NCBI RefSeq assembly: GCF_036099295.1
Contig: NZ_CP107976.1
Coordinates: 6,386,001-6,450,000, forward strand
Length of the DNA stretch: 64,000 bases
Source of the DNA: Streptomyces sp. NBC_00358
Lineage (GTDB): Bacteria; Actinomycetota; Actinomycetes; Streptomycetales; Streptomycetaceae
Direction of reading: 5' to 3'
The translations under genes were made by a program, and so were the position numbers. Below are positions 41,288 through 50,534 of this stretch, in pieces. Within the stretch, counting starts at the first letter, position 1; each line of letters opens with the position of its first letter. The notes beneath the pieces are model-generated. The model was not told where the DNA came from and did not search any database. It was given only the letters and a program-made list of their open reading frames with translations.

Positions 41288-42496
41288 TCAGGCCGATACA
41301 CCGGCGGACAAACCCGTCCGGCATACGTCATCATCGTGCGCACATCGGACCGCGCGGTACGCGCCGATCCCGATCTCCGCGAAGTTGCGGAGACTCTCCG
41401 TACCCGGCTCGAAGTAACCGGCGTGCCCCTTCGCCCCGTCCGCGGACAGCAGGCGCGCCCCGAACCCCTTCGACACCGGGTCCGCGCCGTGCCCGAGGCC
41501 TCCGACCTCCAGGTGCGGCACGTCCTGGATCCAGTCGTCGGCGTCGCGCATCGCCCAGACCCGGGCGGCGGTGTGCAGGTTCGCGGCCTTCGACGCCCGC
41601 ATGCCGGGGCTGCCCGCGACCGCTATGTCCGACACCCGGGAGGGCAGCGAGGAGGCGGCCACCCCGCACAGCACCGAGCCGTAGCTGTGGCAGTACAGCG
41701 CCACCTCCGCACTCCCCGGCAGTGCCCGCACCAGCGCGTTCAGCCGTACCGCGCCTTCCTCGGCGCGCATGGCGGTGGCCGCGTCGATGCCGAGCCCGTT
41801 GGGCGCCGTGTAGTCGGCCCACGCGATCACGGCCGTACGCGTGGCCGGGTCCGCCGCGCGCTCCGCCCGGTACAGCGAGCCCGCCATGCCGACCGGCGCC
41901 GAGTACTGCTTGTACGTGCGCTGGAAGGTGAGCAGGTCGGTGTCGACACCGGGCACCACGACCGAGACGCGGCGGGCCTTGTCGAGGTCACCGAAGACCT
42001 CGGCGACCCGTCCCGAACCGTTCGGGTCGAAGGCGAGGATCTTGCGGCCCTTGTGCAGCAGCGCCTCGTAGCGGTGCATCCGGCGGCCCGCGTCCTGCTG
42101 GCCGAGCGAGGACAGCTGGCTGTCGTGCATGCGCTTGTGCTCGACCACGCGCTCGTGCTTCAGCGCGAGACGGTTCGCCGCGTAGCGCAGGGTGACGGGC
42201 GCCCCGTTCATGTTGCCGACCGCGAGCGGGTAGCGGTGGGCGAGCCCGGAACGCTGCTGGGCGTCGAGCGTGGTGAAGAACCGGGCCAGCTCGTCCGCGG
42301 CGGAGTCCGGGTCCGGCAGTCCGTGCCCGGCGATGCTGCCGTGCTCCCACGCGGAGCGGGACGCCTGGAGCGGAGAGGCTGCCCGGTGGCTGTGGAGCGC
42401 GGTCCAGCCACTGGTGGCCAGCATCACGAACACCACGGCCAGTGCGAGCAGTGCGCGCCAGACGCTGAGTTGGGGGGGTGTGTCGAAGGAAGTCAC
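41288..42496 (-). CDS. DUF1023-family alpha/beta hydrolase, membrane-anchored
   Basis: 402 aa. A single N-terminal signal/anchor helix (ALLALAVVFVMLATSGW, about 15-31) precedes a helical region and a C-terminal alpha/beta-hydrolase domain starting near VVVPGVDTDL. The nucleophile elbow is LYCHSYGSVL (Ser), with Asp in VWAMRDADDW and His in DGAKGHAGYF completing a triad. Substrates of this family are not known; some members are lipolytic. The start is GTG 42496. A CRP-like palindrome lies 45 bp upstream. Confidence 0.88.
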   Translation of the reverse strand: MTSFDTPPQLSVWRALLALAVVFVMLATSGWTALHSHRAASPLQASRSAWEHGSIAGHGLPDPDSAADELARFFTTLDAQQRSGLAHRYPLAVGNMNGAPVTLRYAANRLALKHERVVEHKRMHDSQLSSLGQQDAGRRMHRYEALLHKGRKILAFDPNGSGRVAEVFGDLDKARRVSVVVPGVDTDLLTFQRTYKQYSAPVGMAGSLYRAERAADPATRTAVIAWADYTAPNGLGIDAATAMRAEEGAVRLNALVRALPGSAEVALYCHSYGSVLCGVAASSLPSRVSDIAVAGSPGMRASKAANLHTAARVWAMRDADDWIQDVPHLEVGGLGHGADPVSKGFGARLLSADGAKGHAGYFEPGTESLRNFAEIGIGAYRAVRCAHDDDVCRTGLSAGVSA

Positions 42497-42850
42497 TGAG
42501 AGGACACCCTAGGAGAAGTGAGGAGCCTCCCGTTAAACGAGTGACTGGGATCACGTTTCTGATGGGGTGATTGGGGCAAACCGGGTTCAGTTTGAGATAA
42601 ATAGTGACACTCTGTACGTACATCTCTGCGATGCGTGTGCGATATGTGACGCTCCGCGTCGGGGTGTTGCGATTCCGCGGGGCTCTCGCGGGAGCACTCG
42701 CGGGGGTGTCACCCGTACAACGAGCGCGTGCCCGTGCGGGGTTCCGTATACGGACCGGCGCCGGGATTTCGCGCGGCGGGCTTCACGGGGCGTCACGCCG
42801 GAACTCCCCGGGGTGACGGCACGCGGCGTCGGGCTGTCGTCACCGGAACG
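42497..42850. other. AT-richer gene-free leader with a CRP-like site
   Basis: 354 bp upstream of the DUF1023 gene, noticeably AT-richer than its surroundings (around 42570-42660). It holds GTGA-N6-TCAC at 42541-42554 and no credible ORF. Confidence 0.55.
42541..42554. promoter_or_regulatory. CRP-like palindrome
   Basis: GTGA-CTGGGA-TCAC matches the GTGA-N6-TCAC core bound by CRP/FNR-type regulators and is close to the Streptomyces Crp pattern. It lies 45 bp upstream of the DUF1023 gene. Confidence 0.45.
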
Positions 42851-43540
42851 TCACCGCGGCGCGGTGCCCCACTTCTCCGCCAACGCGGGCCCCAGATGGT
42901 CGAGATAGGCGGCCGTCAGCTCACGGATCGCCTCGACGCTGGTGTCCTCGCCCGCCCCCCACAGCCGGCCCGTCACCCGCATCACCCCGCCGAACACCGC
43001 GACCGCGATGCGGGGGCGCGGGTCCGTGTCCACGTCGAGGCCCTCACGCTCCGCGATCAGCCGTGCGATCTCCTCCTCGATCTCCTCCGACCGGCGCAGG
43101 TGGACGGCGAGCAGCGCGGGTGTCGACTCGATCAACTGATAGGTCCGCATGTGCAGTTCGATCGGCACGACGGCCTCGATCGCCTCGCCGATGGTGTCCC
43201 AGCTCTCCAGGACCGCCCGGCGCAGCGCCTCCAACGGGGCCTCGTGGAGCGGCCGTTCACGCACCGCGGCGATGAAGTGCGACTCGGTGAGCCGCTGCAG
43301 GAACAGGGCGGCGTCCTCCTTGCCGGCGAAGTAGCGGAAGAAGGTGCGCTGGGAGACGTCGACGGCCTCGGCGATCTCGTCGACGGTCGTCCGCTCGTAA
43401 CCCTGGGTGGTGAACAGTTCGAGGGCGGCCCGCAGCAGCGCGTCCCGGGTGCGCTGCTTCTTGCGCTCCCGCAGCCCGGGGCGTGGCGCCGCCGGGTCCG
43501 CCGCGCCGTCCGTCTCCGCCGTGTCGACCGTGTCCGTCAT
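42851..43540 (-). CDS. TetR-family regulator of the adjacent MFS efflux gene
   Basis: 229 aa. The helix-turn-helix is YERTTVDEIAEAVDVSQRTFFRYFAGKEDA (about residues 49-77), followed by a large ligand domain. It is divergent from a DHA2-type exporter, the standard arrangement in which a drug-sensing TetR represses its pump. The ATG at 43540 has GGAGAG about 12 nt upstream. The 120-bp gap contains TGACA/TGTCA arms around ACCGA...TCGGT (about 43598-43631), a likely but imperfect operator. Confidence 0.92.
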   Translation of the reverse strand: MTDTVDTAETDGAADPAAPRPGLRERKKQRTRDALLRAALELFTTQGYERTTVDEIAEAVDVSQRTFFRYFAGKEDAALFLQRLTESHFIAAVRERPLHEAPLEALRRAVLESWDTIGEAIEAVVPIELHMRTYQLIESTPALLAVHLRRSEEIEEEIARLIAEREGLDVDTDPRPRIAVAVFGGVMRVTGRLWGAGEDTSVEAIRELTAAYLDHLGPALAEKWGTAPR

Positions 43541-43597
43541 GGTGTCGCGATCTCTCCTGTCCGAACTGTTCGCCCTGTTCAGCCTATCTGTGAGTGA

Positions 43598-43631
43598 CGT
43601 GACAGTTACCGACTTGTGAATCGGTTTGTCA
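43598..43631. promoter_or_regulatory. Candidate TetR operator at the efflux promoter
   Basis: An imperfect nested palindrome with outer TGACA/TGTCA and inner ACCGA/TCGGT arms, 30-60 bp before the MFS start codon. The arms are unequally spaced, so the assignment is weak. Confidence 0.45.
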
Positions 43632-43661
43632 ATTGTCAGCGGCTGTCACTAGCCTCGAAAA

Positions 43662-45284
43662 ATGACTAGTCAGACCACCATCGACAAGACGGGCCCGGGG
43701 GACAAGACTCCGGTCTCCCCGTTGGACCGGGCTCCGTCCACGGGCCTGCGCGGCCATCCGTGGTTCACCCTCATCACCGTGGCCGTCGGGGTCATGATGG
43801 TGGCCCTGGACGGCACCATCGTGGCCATCGCCAACCCCGCCATCCAGAAGGACCTCGGCGCGACCTTCGCCGACGTCCAGTGGATCACCAACGGCTACTT
43901 CCTCGCCCTGGCGGTCTCCCTCATCACCGCGGGCAAGCTCGGGGACCGCTTCGGCCACCGGCAGACCTTCCTGATCGGCGTGACCGGCTTCGCCGCCGCG
44001 TCCGGCGCCATCGGCCTGTCGCACAGCATCGCCTTCGTGGTCACCTTCCGCGTCTTCCAGGGCCTGTTCGGCGCGCTGCTCATGCCGGCCGCGCTCGGCC
44101 TGCTCCGCGCGACCTTCCCGGCCGAGAAGCTGAACATGGCGATCGGCATCTGGGGCATGGTCATCGGCGCCTCCACCGCGGGCGGCCCGATCCTCGGCGG
44201 TCTGCTCGTCCAGCACGTGAGCTGGCAGTCGGTGTTCTTCATCAACGTGCCGGTCGGCCTGATCGCCCTCGTGCTGGGCCTGCTGATCCTGCTCGACCAC
44301 CGCGCCGAGAACGCCCCGCGCTCCTTCGACATCCTCGGCATCGTGCTGCTGTCCGGCGCGATGTTCTGCCTGGTCTGGGCGCTCATCAAGGCCCCGGCCT
44401 GGGGCTGGGGCGACGGCAAGACCTGGATCTTCCTGGGGCTGTCGGTCCTGGGCTTCGCGCTGTTCTCCTTCTGGGAGACGCGCGTGAAGGAACCGCTGAT
44501 CCCGCTCGCCCTCTTCCGCTCCGTCCCGCTCTCGGCGGGCGTGGTGCTGATGGTGCTCATGGCCATCGCGTTCATGGGCGGCCTGTTCTTCGTGACGTTC
44601 TACCTCCAGAACGTGCACGGCATGAGCCCGGTCGACGCGGGCCTGCACCTGCTGCCGCTCACCGGCATGATGATCGTCGGCTCCCCGCTCGCGGGTCTGG
44701 CCATCACCAAGCTCGGCCCGCGCATCCCGCTCGCGAGCGGCATGGCGGCCACCGCGATCGCCATGTACGGCATGTCGACGCTGGAGGCCGACACCTCCAG
44801 CGGCCTGATGTCCATCTGGTTCGCCCTGCTCGGCTTCGGCCTCGCGCCGGTCATGGTCGGAGCCACCGAGGTCATCGTGGGCAACGCCCCGATGGAGCTC
44901 TCCGGTGTCGCCGGCGGTCTCCAGCAGGCCGCGATGCAGGTCGGCGGAAGCCTCGGCACGGCCGTCCTGGGCGCCGTGATGGCCTCCAAGGTCGACAGCG
45001 ACCTCCCGGGCAACTGGACGGACGCCAAGCTGCCGCCGCTCACCCCGGCCCAGCTCGACCAGGCCTCCGAGGCGGTCAGGGTCGGCGTCGCGCCGGTCAC
45101 CAAGGACACTCCGGCCGCCATCGCGGCGCAGATCACCGATGTCGCCCACGAGACCTTCATCTCCGGGATGAGCCTCGCGTGCCTCGTCGCCGCCGTAGTC
45201 GCCGTGGTGGCCGTCTTCGTCGCGCTGCTCACCAAGCGCGGCGAGAACGCGGAGGCCGCGGGAGCGGGCGCCGGACACATCTGA
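43662..45284 (+). CDS. DHA2 (EmrB/QacA-type) MFS drug exporter, 14 TM
   Basis: 540 aa proton-coupled multidrug efflux protein. A charged N-tail precedes helix 1 (WFTLITVAVGVMMVALDGT). DHA2 motif D1 LDGTIVAIANPAIQKDL and the motif A region GKLGDRFGHRQTF are present, with motif C in helix 5 at GASTAGGPILGGLL. About 14 hydrophobic segments follow, with the last at GMSLACLVAAVVAVVAVFVALL. A soluble loop near 440-490 is long. It is expressed divergently from its presumed TetR repressor. Confidence 0.95.
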   Translation: MTSQTTIDKTGPGDKTPVSPLDRAPSTGLRGHPWFTLITVAVGVMMVALDGTIVAIANPAIQKDLGATFADVQWITNGYFLALAVSLITAGKLGDRFGHRQTFLIGVTGFAAASGAIGLSHSIAFVVTFRVFQGLFGALLMPAALGLLRATFPAEKLNMAIGIWGMVIGASTAGGPILGGLLVQHVSWQSVFFINVPVGLIALVLGLLILLDHRAENAPRSFDILGIVLLSGAMFCLVWALIKAPAWGWGDGKTWIFLGLSVLGFALFSFWETRVKEPLIPLALFRSVPLSAGVVLMVLMAIAFMGGLFFVTFYLQNVHGMSPVDAGLHLLPLTGMMIVGSPLAGLAITKLGPRIPLASGMAATAIAMYGMSTLEADTSSGLMSIWFALLGFGLAPVMVGATEVIVGNAPMELSGVAGGLQQAAMQVGGSLGTAVLGAVMASKVDSDLPGNWTDAKLPPLTPAQLDQASEAVRVGVAPVTKDTPAAIAAQITDVAHETFISGMSLACLVAAVVAVVAVFVALLTKRGENAEAAGAGAGHI

Positions 45285-45384
45285 CGGACGGGCCGCGCAC
45301 CGGCAGGCCTGGTCGCGTGGAACGGGGGTACCCGACTCATCGACCCGAACCGACCGCGAGGTCACGGGAGTTCAGGAGATGATG

Positions 45385-45684
45385 ATGGCGGGCTTCGGAA
45401 ACGGTACGCGCAGGTACCCCCGTTCACGTGGCCGCACAGGATCACGGACCGGGCCGGACAGCGCGACCCTGGGGATCATCGGCACCGTGTGCGCGGTGGC
45501 CGGGTTCTTCACGCTGGGGATCGTCCTCGGGCCGGCCGCGATGGTCTGCGGCTGGCTCGCGATGGGCCGCCGCTGGACCGGCTCGGGGCCGGTGCCGGCG
45601 CTGATAGCCCTGGTGCTGGGAGCGATCGACACACTCCTGGCGGTCATCTGGCTGGCCGGCGGAACAGGCCCCGGCCTGCTCTGA
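45385..45684 (+). CDS. Small DUF4190-like membrane protein
   Basis: 99 aa with a basic N-tail and two hydrophobic helices: LGIIGTVCAVAGFFTLGIVLGPAAM and PALIALVLGAIDTLLAVIWLAG, each given here in part. The LG...GP.A...GW.A pattern between them is typical of DUF4190. Three ATG codons follow one another at 45379, 45382 and 45385; the last has the best spacing (6 nt) from AGGAG. Function unknown. Codon use matches the neighbours. Confidence 0.78.
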   Translation: MAGFGNGTRRYPRSRGRTGSRTGPDSATLGIIGTVCAVAGFFTLGIVLGPAAMVCGWLAMGRRWTGSGPVPALIALVLGAIDTLLAVIWLAGGTGPGLL

Positions 45685-45851
45685 CCCCGGCCGGCCACGG
45701 ACACCCGTGCCGGGAGCCCACGCGACACAGGGTTCCCGGCACTCGGGTCCGTCCCATCCCGCCGTCCCGGGCTGGAACGGCTCGGCTCGGCGCCCACGAG
45801 GTGCCGCCGTGCCCGCCCGTGCCACCCCGGGCGGCACGCATGCCCGCAGCT

Positions 45852-46640
45852 TCAGGTGGGGGAGTGCTCCTCCGACCCGGCGGACAGGGGACGCGGCAGG
45901 ACTCCCGGGCCGCCGGTCAGCGCGGCGACCTCCGCCCGCAGCGCCCGTACCTCCGCCGTGAGCGCCTCGATCGCCGCGGTCTGCCGCCGCTCCTCCACGT
46001 CGTCCTTCTCGAACCGGGAGATGAACCAGGCGGCGATGTTCGCGGTGACCACGCCGAGAAGGGCGATCCCGGAGAGCATCAGCCCGACCGCGAGGACCCG
46101 GCCCATCCCCGTCGTCGGGGCGTGATCGCCGTACCCGACGGTCGTCATCGTCGTGAACGACCACCACACCGCGTCACCCAGCGTCTTGATGTTCCCGTTC
46201 GGCGAGTCCCGCTCCACCGACAGCACGGCGAGCGAACCGAACATCAGCAGGCCGATGACCGCGCCCCCGACGTACGTCGTCAGCCGGATCTGCGAGGCCA
46301 TCCGGGCGCGCCGCCCCACCAGCGTCAGCGTGGCGACGAGCCGCAGCAGCCGCAGCGGCTGCAGGATCGGCAGGATGACGGCACACAGGTCCAGCCAGTG
46401 GTCGCGGACGAAGGCCCGCCGCCGCCGGGCGAGCGCGAGCCGCACGAGATAGTCCGTGGCGAACGCCCCCCAGACCACCCACTCCACCACCGTGCAGGTG
46501 AACGTCACCGAAGGGCCGGCATCGCTGTCCACGATCGGCACGGCGTACCCGAGGGCGAACGCCACCGCGAGGACGAGCAGGGGCCGCTGGGTGTGCAGCT
46601 CCCAACGGGCCTGTGCCGATTCTTCCCTCATGTCCCGCAT
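45852..46640 (-). CDS. Voltage-gated-type potassium channel protein
   Basis: 262 aa six-helix ion channel subunit. Helices start at PLLVLAVAFALGYAVPI and VTFTCTVVEWVVWGAFATDYLVRL. An S4-like segment has regularly spaced Arg (LRLLRLVATLTLVGRRARM), and S5 follows. The pore helix and selectivity filter TTMTTVGYGD mark K+ selectivity, and S6 is VGLMLSGIALLGVVTANIAAW. The C-terminus is a coiled coil with heptads (EALTAEVRALRAEVAAL). The start is uncertain between 46640 and 46631; both sit close to the aceE terminator, so the promoter must lie within or before it. Confidence 0.92.
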   Translation of the reverse strand: MRDMREESAQARWELHTQRPLLVLAVAFALGYAVPIVDSDAGPSVTFTCTVVEWVVWGAFATDYLVRLALARRRRAFVRDHWLDLCAVILPILQPLRLLRLVATLTLVGRRARMASQIRLTTYVGGAVIGLLMFGSLAVLSVERDSPNGNIKTLGDAVWWSFTTMTTVGYGDHAPTTGMGRVLAVGLMLSGIALLGVVTANIAAWFISRFEKDDVEERRQTAAIEALTAEVRALRAEVAALTGGPGVLPRPLSAGSEEHSPT

Positions 46641-46660
46641 CGTAGAAAGAAAAAGAGGGA

Positions 46661-46689
46661 GGGGCGGCGGGCCCACGGCCCGCCGCCCC
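46661..46689 (-). terminator. Intrinsic terminator of aceE
   Basis: A perfect 13-bp stem GGGGCGGCGGGCC/GGCCCGCCGCCCC with a 3-nt loop, 20 bp beyond the aceE stop. On the minus strand it is followed by a T-rich run (CTCCCTCTTTTTCTTTC), so it resembles a classical U-tract terminator. Confidence 0.88.
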
Positions 46690-46708
46690 CGCTCCGCCGT
46701 AAGGACGG

Positions 46709-49456
46709 CTACGCGTCGCCGCCCGCCGCGCCCGGGTCGGCCGCCGTCACGTCGAGCAGCTGATAGCGGTCGACCGCCTGCTTCAGCACCGACCGGTCCA
46801 CCTTGCCCTCACGGGCCAGCTCGGTCAGCACGGCGACCACGATCGACTGCGCGTCGATGTGGAAGAAGCGCCGCGCCGCGCCGCGCGTGTCCGCGAAGCC
46901 GAAGCCGTCAGCGCCGAGGGACTGGTAGGTGCCCGGCACCCACCGCGCGATCTGGTCGGGAACCGATCGCATCCAGTCGGAGACGGCCACGAAGGGACCC
47001 TGGGCGGCGGACAGTTTCCGCGTCACATAGGGGACGCGCTGCTCCTCCTCGGGGTGCAGCAGATTGTGCCGCTCCACGTCGACGGCCTCGCGCCGCAGCT
47101 CGTTCCAGGACGTCGCCGACCAGACGTCGGCCCTGACGTTCCACTCCTCGGAGAGGATCCGCTGGGCTTCCAGCGCCCACGGGACCGCGACTCCGGAGGC
47201 CATGATCTGCGCGGGGATGCTGCCCGAGGTGCCCTCGCTGAAGCGGTGGAGGCCCTTGAGGATGCCCTCGGCGTCCACGTTCTCCGGCTCGGACGGGTGC
47301 TGGAGCGGCTCGTTGTAGACGGTGAGGTAGTAGAAGACGTCCTCGCCGTGCGGGTGTTCCTCGGACGAGCCGTACATGCGGCGCAGACCGTCCTGGACGA
47401 TGTGCGCGATCTCGAAGCCGAACGCCGGGTCGTAGGCCACACAGCCCGGGTTCGTCGAGGCGAGCAGCTGCGAGTGGCCGTCCGCGTGCTGGAGCCCCTC
47501 ACCGGTCAGCGTCGTACGTCCGGCGGTCGCGCCCAGGACGAAACCGCGCGCAAGCTGGTCCGCCATCTGCCAGAACTGGTCACCCGTGCGCTGGAAACCG
47601 AACATCGAGTAGAAGACGTAGACCGGGATGAGCGGCTCGCCGTGTGTGGCGTACGCCGAACCCGCGGCGATCAGCGAGGCGGTGCAGCCGGCCTCCGAGA
47701 TGCCGTCGTGCAGCATCTGGCCGGTCGGCGACTCCTTGTAGGCGAGCAGCAGTTCGCGGTCCACCGACTCGTACTGCTGGCCGAGCGGGTTGTAGATCTT
47801 CGCACTCGGGAAGAACGAGTCCATGCCGAAGGTGCGGTACTCGTCGGGCGCGATCAGCACGAACCGCTTGCCGATCTCCTTGTCCCGCATGAGGTCCTTG
47901 AGCAGTCGCACAAAGGCCATGGTCGTCGCGATGGACTGCTGGCCCGAGCCCTTCTTCACGCTCGCGTACGTCTTGTCCTCGGGCAGGACCAGCGGCTTCG
48001 ACCGCACGACGCGCGTCGGGACGTACCCGCCGAGCGACTTGCGGCGGTCGTGCATGTACTGGATCTCCTCCGAGTTCCGGCCCGGGTGGTAGTACGGCGG
48101 CGCGCCGTCCTCCAGTTCCCGGTCGGAGATCGGCAGGTGCAGCCGGTCGCGGAAGCCCTTGAGGTCGGCGACCGTCAGCTTCTTCATCTGGTGCGTGGCG
48201 TTGCGGCCCTCGAAGTTCGGGCCGAGCGTCCAGCCCTTGACCGTCTGCGCCAGGATCACCGTCGGCTGGCCCTTGTGCTCCTTGGCCGCCGAGAACGCCG
48301 CGTAGATCTTCTTGTGGTCGTGACCGCCGCGCCCCAGGTGCAGGATCTGGTCGTCGCTCATGCCCTCGACCATCGCGCGCAGCCGGTGGTCGTCGCCGAA
48401 GAAGTGCTGGCGGATGTAGGCGCCCGTCTCCGTGGCGTACGTCTGGAACTGGCCGTCCGGCGTGGTGTTCAGCCGGTTGACCAGTACGCCGTCGCGGTCC
48501 TGGGCGAGCAGCGGGTCCCAGGTGCGGTCCCAGACCAGCTTGATGACGTTCCAGCCGGCGCCCCGGAACTGCGACTCCAGCTCCTGGATGATCTTGCCGT
48601 TGCCGCGTACCGGGCCGTCGAGCCGCTGGAGGTTGCAGTTCACGACGAAGGTCAGGTTGTCCAGGCCCTCGCGCGCGGCGATCGACAACTGGCCGAGCGA
48701 CTCCGGCTCGTCCATCTCGCCGTCGCCGAGGAACGCCCAGACGTGTGACTTGGAGGTGTCCGCGATGTCGCGCGCCTGCATGTAGCGGTTCATCCGCGCC
48801 TGGAAGATCGCGCCGAGCGGGCCGAGGCCCATCGACACGGTCGGGAACTCCCAGAAGTCCGGCATCAGCCGCGGGTGCGGGTACGAGGACAGGCCGTGGG
48901 GCGCCTTCGACTTCTCCTGGCGGAACGCGTCGAGCTGCTGCTCGGAGAGCCGGTCGAGGAGGAACGCGCGGGCGTAGATGCCCGGCGAGGCGTGCCCCTG
49001 GAAGAAGATCTGGTCGCCGCCGTCGCCCTCGTCCTTGCCGCGGAAGAAGTGGTTGAAGCCGACGTCGTACAGGGAGGCGGAGGAGGCGAAGGTCGCGATG
49101 TGGCCGCCCACGCCGATGCCGGGGCGCTGCGCCCTGGAGACCATCACGGCGGCGTTCCAGCGGGTCGCGTTGAGGACCTTGCGCTCGATCTCCTCGTTGC
49201 CGGGGAAGAACGGCTCGTCCCTGGTCGCGATCGTGTTCACGTAGTCAGTGCTGCGCATCTCGGGCACGGCCACGCGCTTCTCGCGCGCCCGCTCGATGAG
49301 CCGAAGCATCAGATAGCGGGCCCGCTCGCGGCCGCGCTGGTCGACGGCGGCGTCGAGGGAGTCGAGCCACTCCTGAGTCTCCTCAGGGTCGAAGTCCGGG
49401 ACCTGGCTGGGAAGGCCGCCAATGATGATCGGGTTGCGATCGGATCCGGAAGCCAC
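46709..49456 (-). CDS. aceE: Pyruvate dehydrogenase E1 component, homodimeric type
   Basis: Decarboxylates pyruvate and passes the acetyl group to the lipoyl E2. It is 915 aa, the length of the single-chain E1. The thiamine-diphosphate motif is GDGEMDEPES followed by NLTFVVNCN. The active-site region contains HHFFRGKDEGDGGDQIFFQGHASPGIYAR in two pieces around residues 133-160. ETGAYIRQHFFG and the C-terminal transketolase domain with TAGRTTLTGEGLQHADGHS are also seen. GTG 49456 is preceded by GAAGGA 6 nt upstream. It is monocistronic apart from the downstream channel gene; no E2 or E3 is in the window. Confidence 0.96.
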   Translation of the reverse strand: MASGSDRNPIIIGGLPSQVPDFDPEETQEWLDSLDAAVDQRGRERARYLMLRLIERAREKRVAVPEMRSTDYVNTIATRDEPFFPGNEEIERKVLNATRWNAAVMVSRAQRPGIGVGGHIATFASSASLYDVGFNHFFRGKDEGDGGDQIFFQGHASPGIYARAFLLDRLSEQQLDAFRQEKSKAPHGLSSYPHPRLMPDFWEFPTVSMGLGPLGAIFQARMNRYMQARDIADTSKSHVWAFLGDGEMDEPESLGQLSIAAREGLDNLTFVVNCNLQRLDGPVRGNGKIIQELESQFRGAGWNVIKLVWDRTWDPLLAQDRDGVLVNRLNTTPDGQFQTYATETGAYIRQHFFGDDHRLRAMVEGMSDDQILHLGRGGHDHKKIYAAFSAAKEHKGQPTVILAQTVKGWTLGPNFEGRNATHQMKKLTVADLKGFRDRLHLPISDRELEDGAPPYYHPGRNSEEIQYMHDRRKSLGGYVPTRVVRSKPLVLPEDKTYASVKKGSGQQSIATTMAFVRLLKDLMRDKEIGKRFVLIAPDEYRTFGMDSFFPSAKIYNPLGQQYESVDRELLLAYKESPTGQMLHDGISEAGCTASLIAAGSAYATHGEPLIPVYVFYSMFGFQRTGDQFWQMADQLARGFVLGATAGRTTLTGEGLQHADGHSQLLASTNPGCVAYDPAFGFEIAHIVQDGLRRMYGSSEEHPHGEDVFYYLTVYNEPLQHPSEPENVDAEGILKGLHRFSEGTSGSIPAQIMASGVAVPWALEAQRILSEEWNVRADVWSATSWNELRREAVDVERHNLLHPEEEQRVPYVTRKLSAAQGPFVAVSDWMRSVPDQIARWVPGTYQSLGADGFGFADTRGAARRFFHIDAQSIVVAVLTELAREGKVDRSVLKQAVDRYQLLDVTAADPGAAGGDA

Positions 49457-49922
49457 GCTGTTCCTTCGCTGTCGGAGGGCTGTCTACGGTGGGTTTTCCC
49501 TGCATCTGCACCGATGCCCATCGTGTACCTCGGGAACGCGTACGTCATCTCTACCAGGGGGTAACCGAGACGTCCGTGCAGACCGTTGGGACGGGCCCGA
49601 CCAAAACGTAACGATACGCTCAGGGCGTGACGCGTTCCGCAAAGCCGTTCGGCTCTCGTACGCTCCAAGGGTTCCGAAGGGAACAAATGGGGCAGAAAGG
49701 TGTGGTGCCCGTCACGTGGCGTCACGATGGCCCGCCGGGAGTTGCGTCGGCACTGCCAGGATCGTCACCGTTTCGGCGGTCTCGACGGCCGGGTACTTGC
49801 GCGATCCGCTCCGCCCGTGTGGACTACGGCCAACGCTTCGCGCACGCGCGTGGCTGAGACTCCCCCGACTCTGGACGAGCGGGGGGAGACCCCAATTCCG
49901 AAACATGATCAGGAGGCAAGCC
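49457..49922. promoter_or_regulatory. Divergent intergenic region of aceE and the DUF3052 gene
   Basis: 466 bp without a convincing gene. It must hold the promoters of both genes. It contains an AT-richer patch around 49595-49620 and a C5/G5 hairpin (49860-49888) in the DUF3052 leader. Short ORFs here lack ribosome sites and coding character. Confidence 0.6.
49860..49888 (+). repeat. CCCCC/GGGGG hairpin in the DUF3052 leader
   Basis: CTCCCCC and GGGGGAG arms enclose a 15-nt loop, ending 35 bp before the GTG start of the DUF3052 gene. Similar in design to the hairpins at 4041 and 52445. Confidence 0.5.
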
Positions 49923-50351
49923 GTGAGCGCGACCGCGGACCACGCGGAGGAGCGGACCAACCCGGCCGCCAGGCTGGGGTTCGAGCCCGGACAGGTGGTC
50001 CAGGAGATCGGCTTCGACGACGACGTTGACCACGAGCTCCGTGAAGGCATCGAATCGCTGATCGGCCAGGATCTGGTCGACGAGGACTACGACGACGTCG
50101 CTGACGTGGTGCTGTTGTGGTTCCGGGACGAGGACGGCGATCTCACGGACGCACTGGTGGACGTCATCGGTTTCCTCGAGGACGGCGGCAACATCTGGCT
50201 GCTGACCCCGAAGACCGGCAGGGACGGTTACGTCGAGCCCAGCGACATCAGTGATGCCGCACAGACAGCCGGCCTCTCCCAGACGAAGAGCATCTCCGTC
50301 GGCAAGGAATGGTCTGGCACCCGCCTGGCCACCCCCAAGTCGAAGCGCTGA
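49923..50351 (+). CDS. DUF3052 family protein
   Basis: 142 aa, a small acidic conserved actinobacterial protein of unknown function. The family pattern is visible: PAARLGFEPGQVVQEIGFDDD, EDYDDVADVVLLWFRDEDGDL, DALVDVIGFLEDGGNIWLLTPK and the late GLSQTKSISVGKEWSGTRL, each within one strand-helix unit. There is no signal or membrane segment. GTG 49923 has AGGAGG 6 nt upstream. It is followed by a strong terminator, so it is expressed on its own, divergent from aceE. Confidence 0.93.
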   Translation: MSATADHAEERTNPAARLGFEPGQVVQEIGFDDDVDHELREGIESLIGQDLVDEDYDDVADVVLLWFRDEDGDLTDALVDVIGFLEDGGNIWLLTPKTGRDGYVEPSDISDAAQTAGLSQTKSISVGKEWSGTRLATPKSKR

Positions 50352-50382
50352 GCTGCAGGCCCGTCTGCAAGCAGAGCATCCG

Positions 50383-50420
50383 TGAGGCCCCCGCCGAGCC
50401 ACCTCGGCGGGGGCCTCACG
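50383..50420 (+). terminator. Terminator after the DUF3052 gene
   Basis: A perfect 17-bp stem (50383-50399 with 50404-50420) and a CCAC loop, 31 bp after the stop codon. Confidence 0.88.
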
Positions 50421-50534
50421 CATGCCCGCGAACCGGCCCGGGAGACCCGGCGGGGGTCGCGCCGCGGCCGGGAGTCGATCACTGCGTACGCTGGTCGTCA
50501 CCCGAACAGACCTTTGGAAGGGAAGCGAGTGACT

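Noticed and set aside
42604..42816. 70-codon ORF in the AT-rich leader
   Set aside because: No ribosome site, no GC3 bias in its first half and no recognisable features. More likely leader DNA.
46859..48748. 629-codon plus-strand ORF antisense to aceE
   Set aside because: No recognisable motifs. Coding evidence on the minus strand is decisive (thiamine-diphosphate motif).
49627..49857. 76-codon ORF between aceE and the DUF3052 gene
   Set aside because: Weak start, mixed codon use and no motif; it falls in the region expected to hold two promoters.
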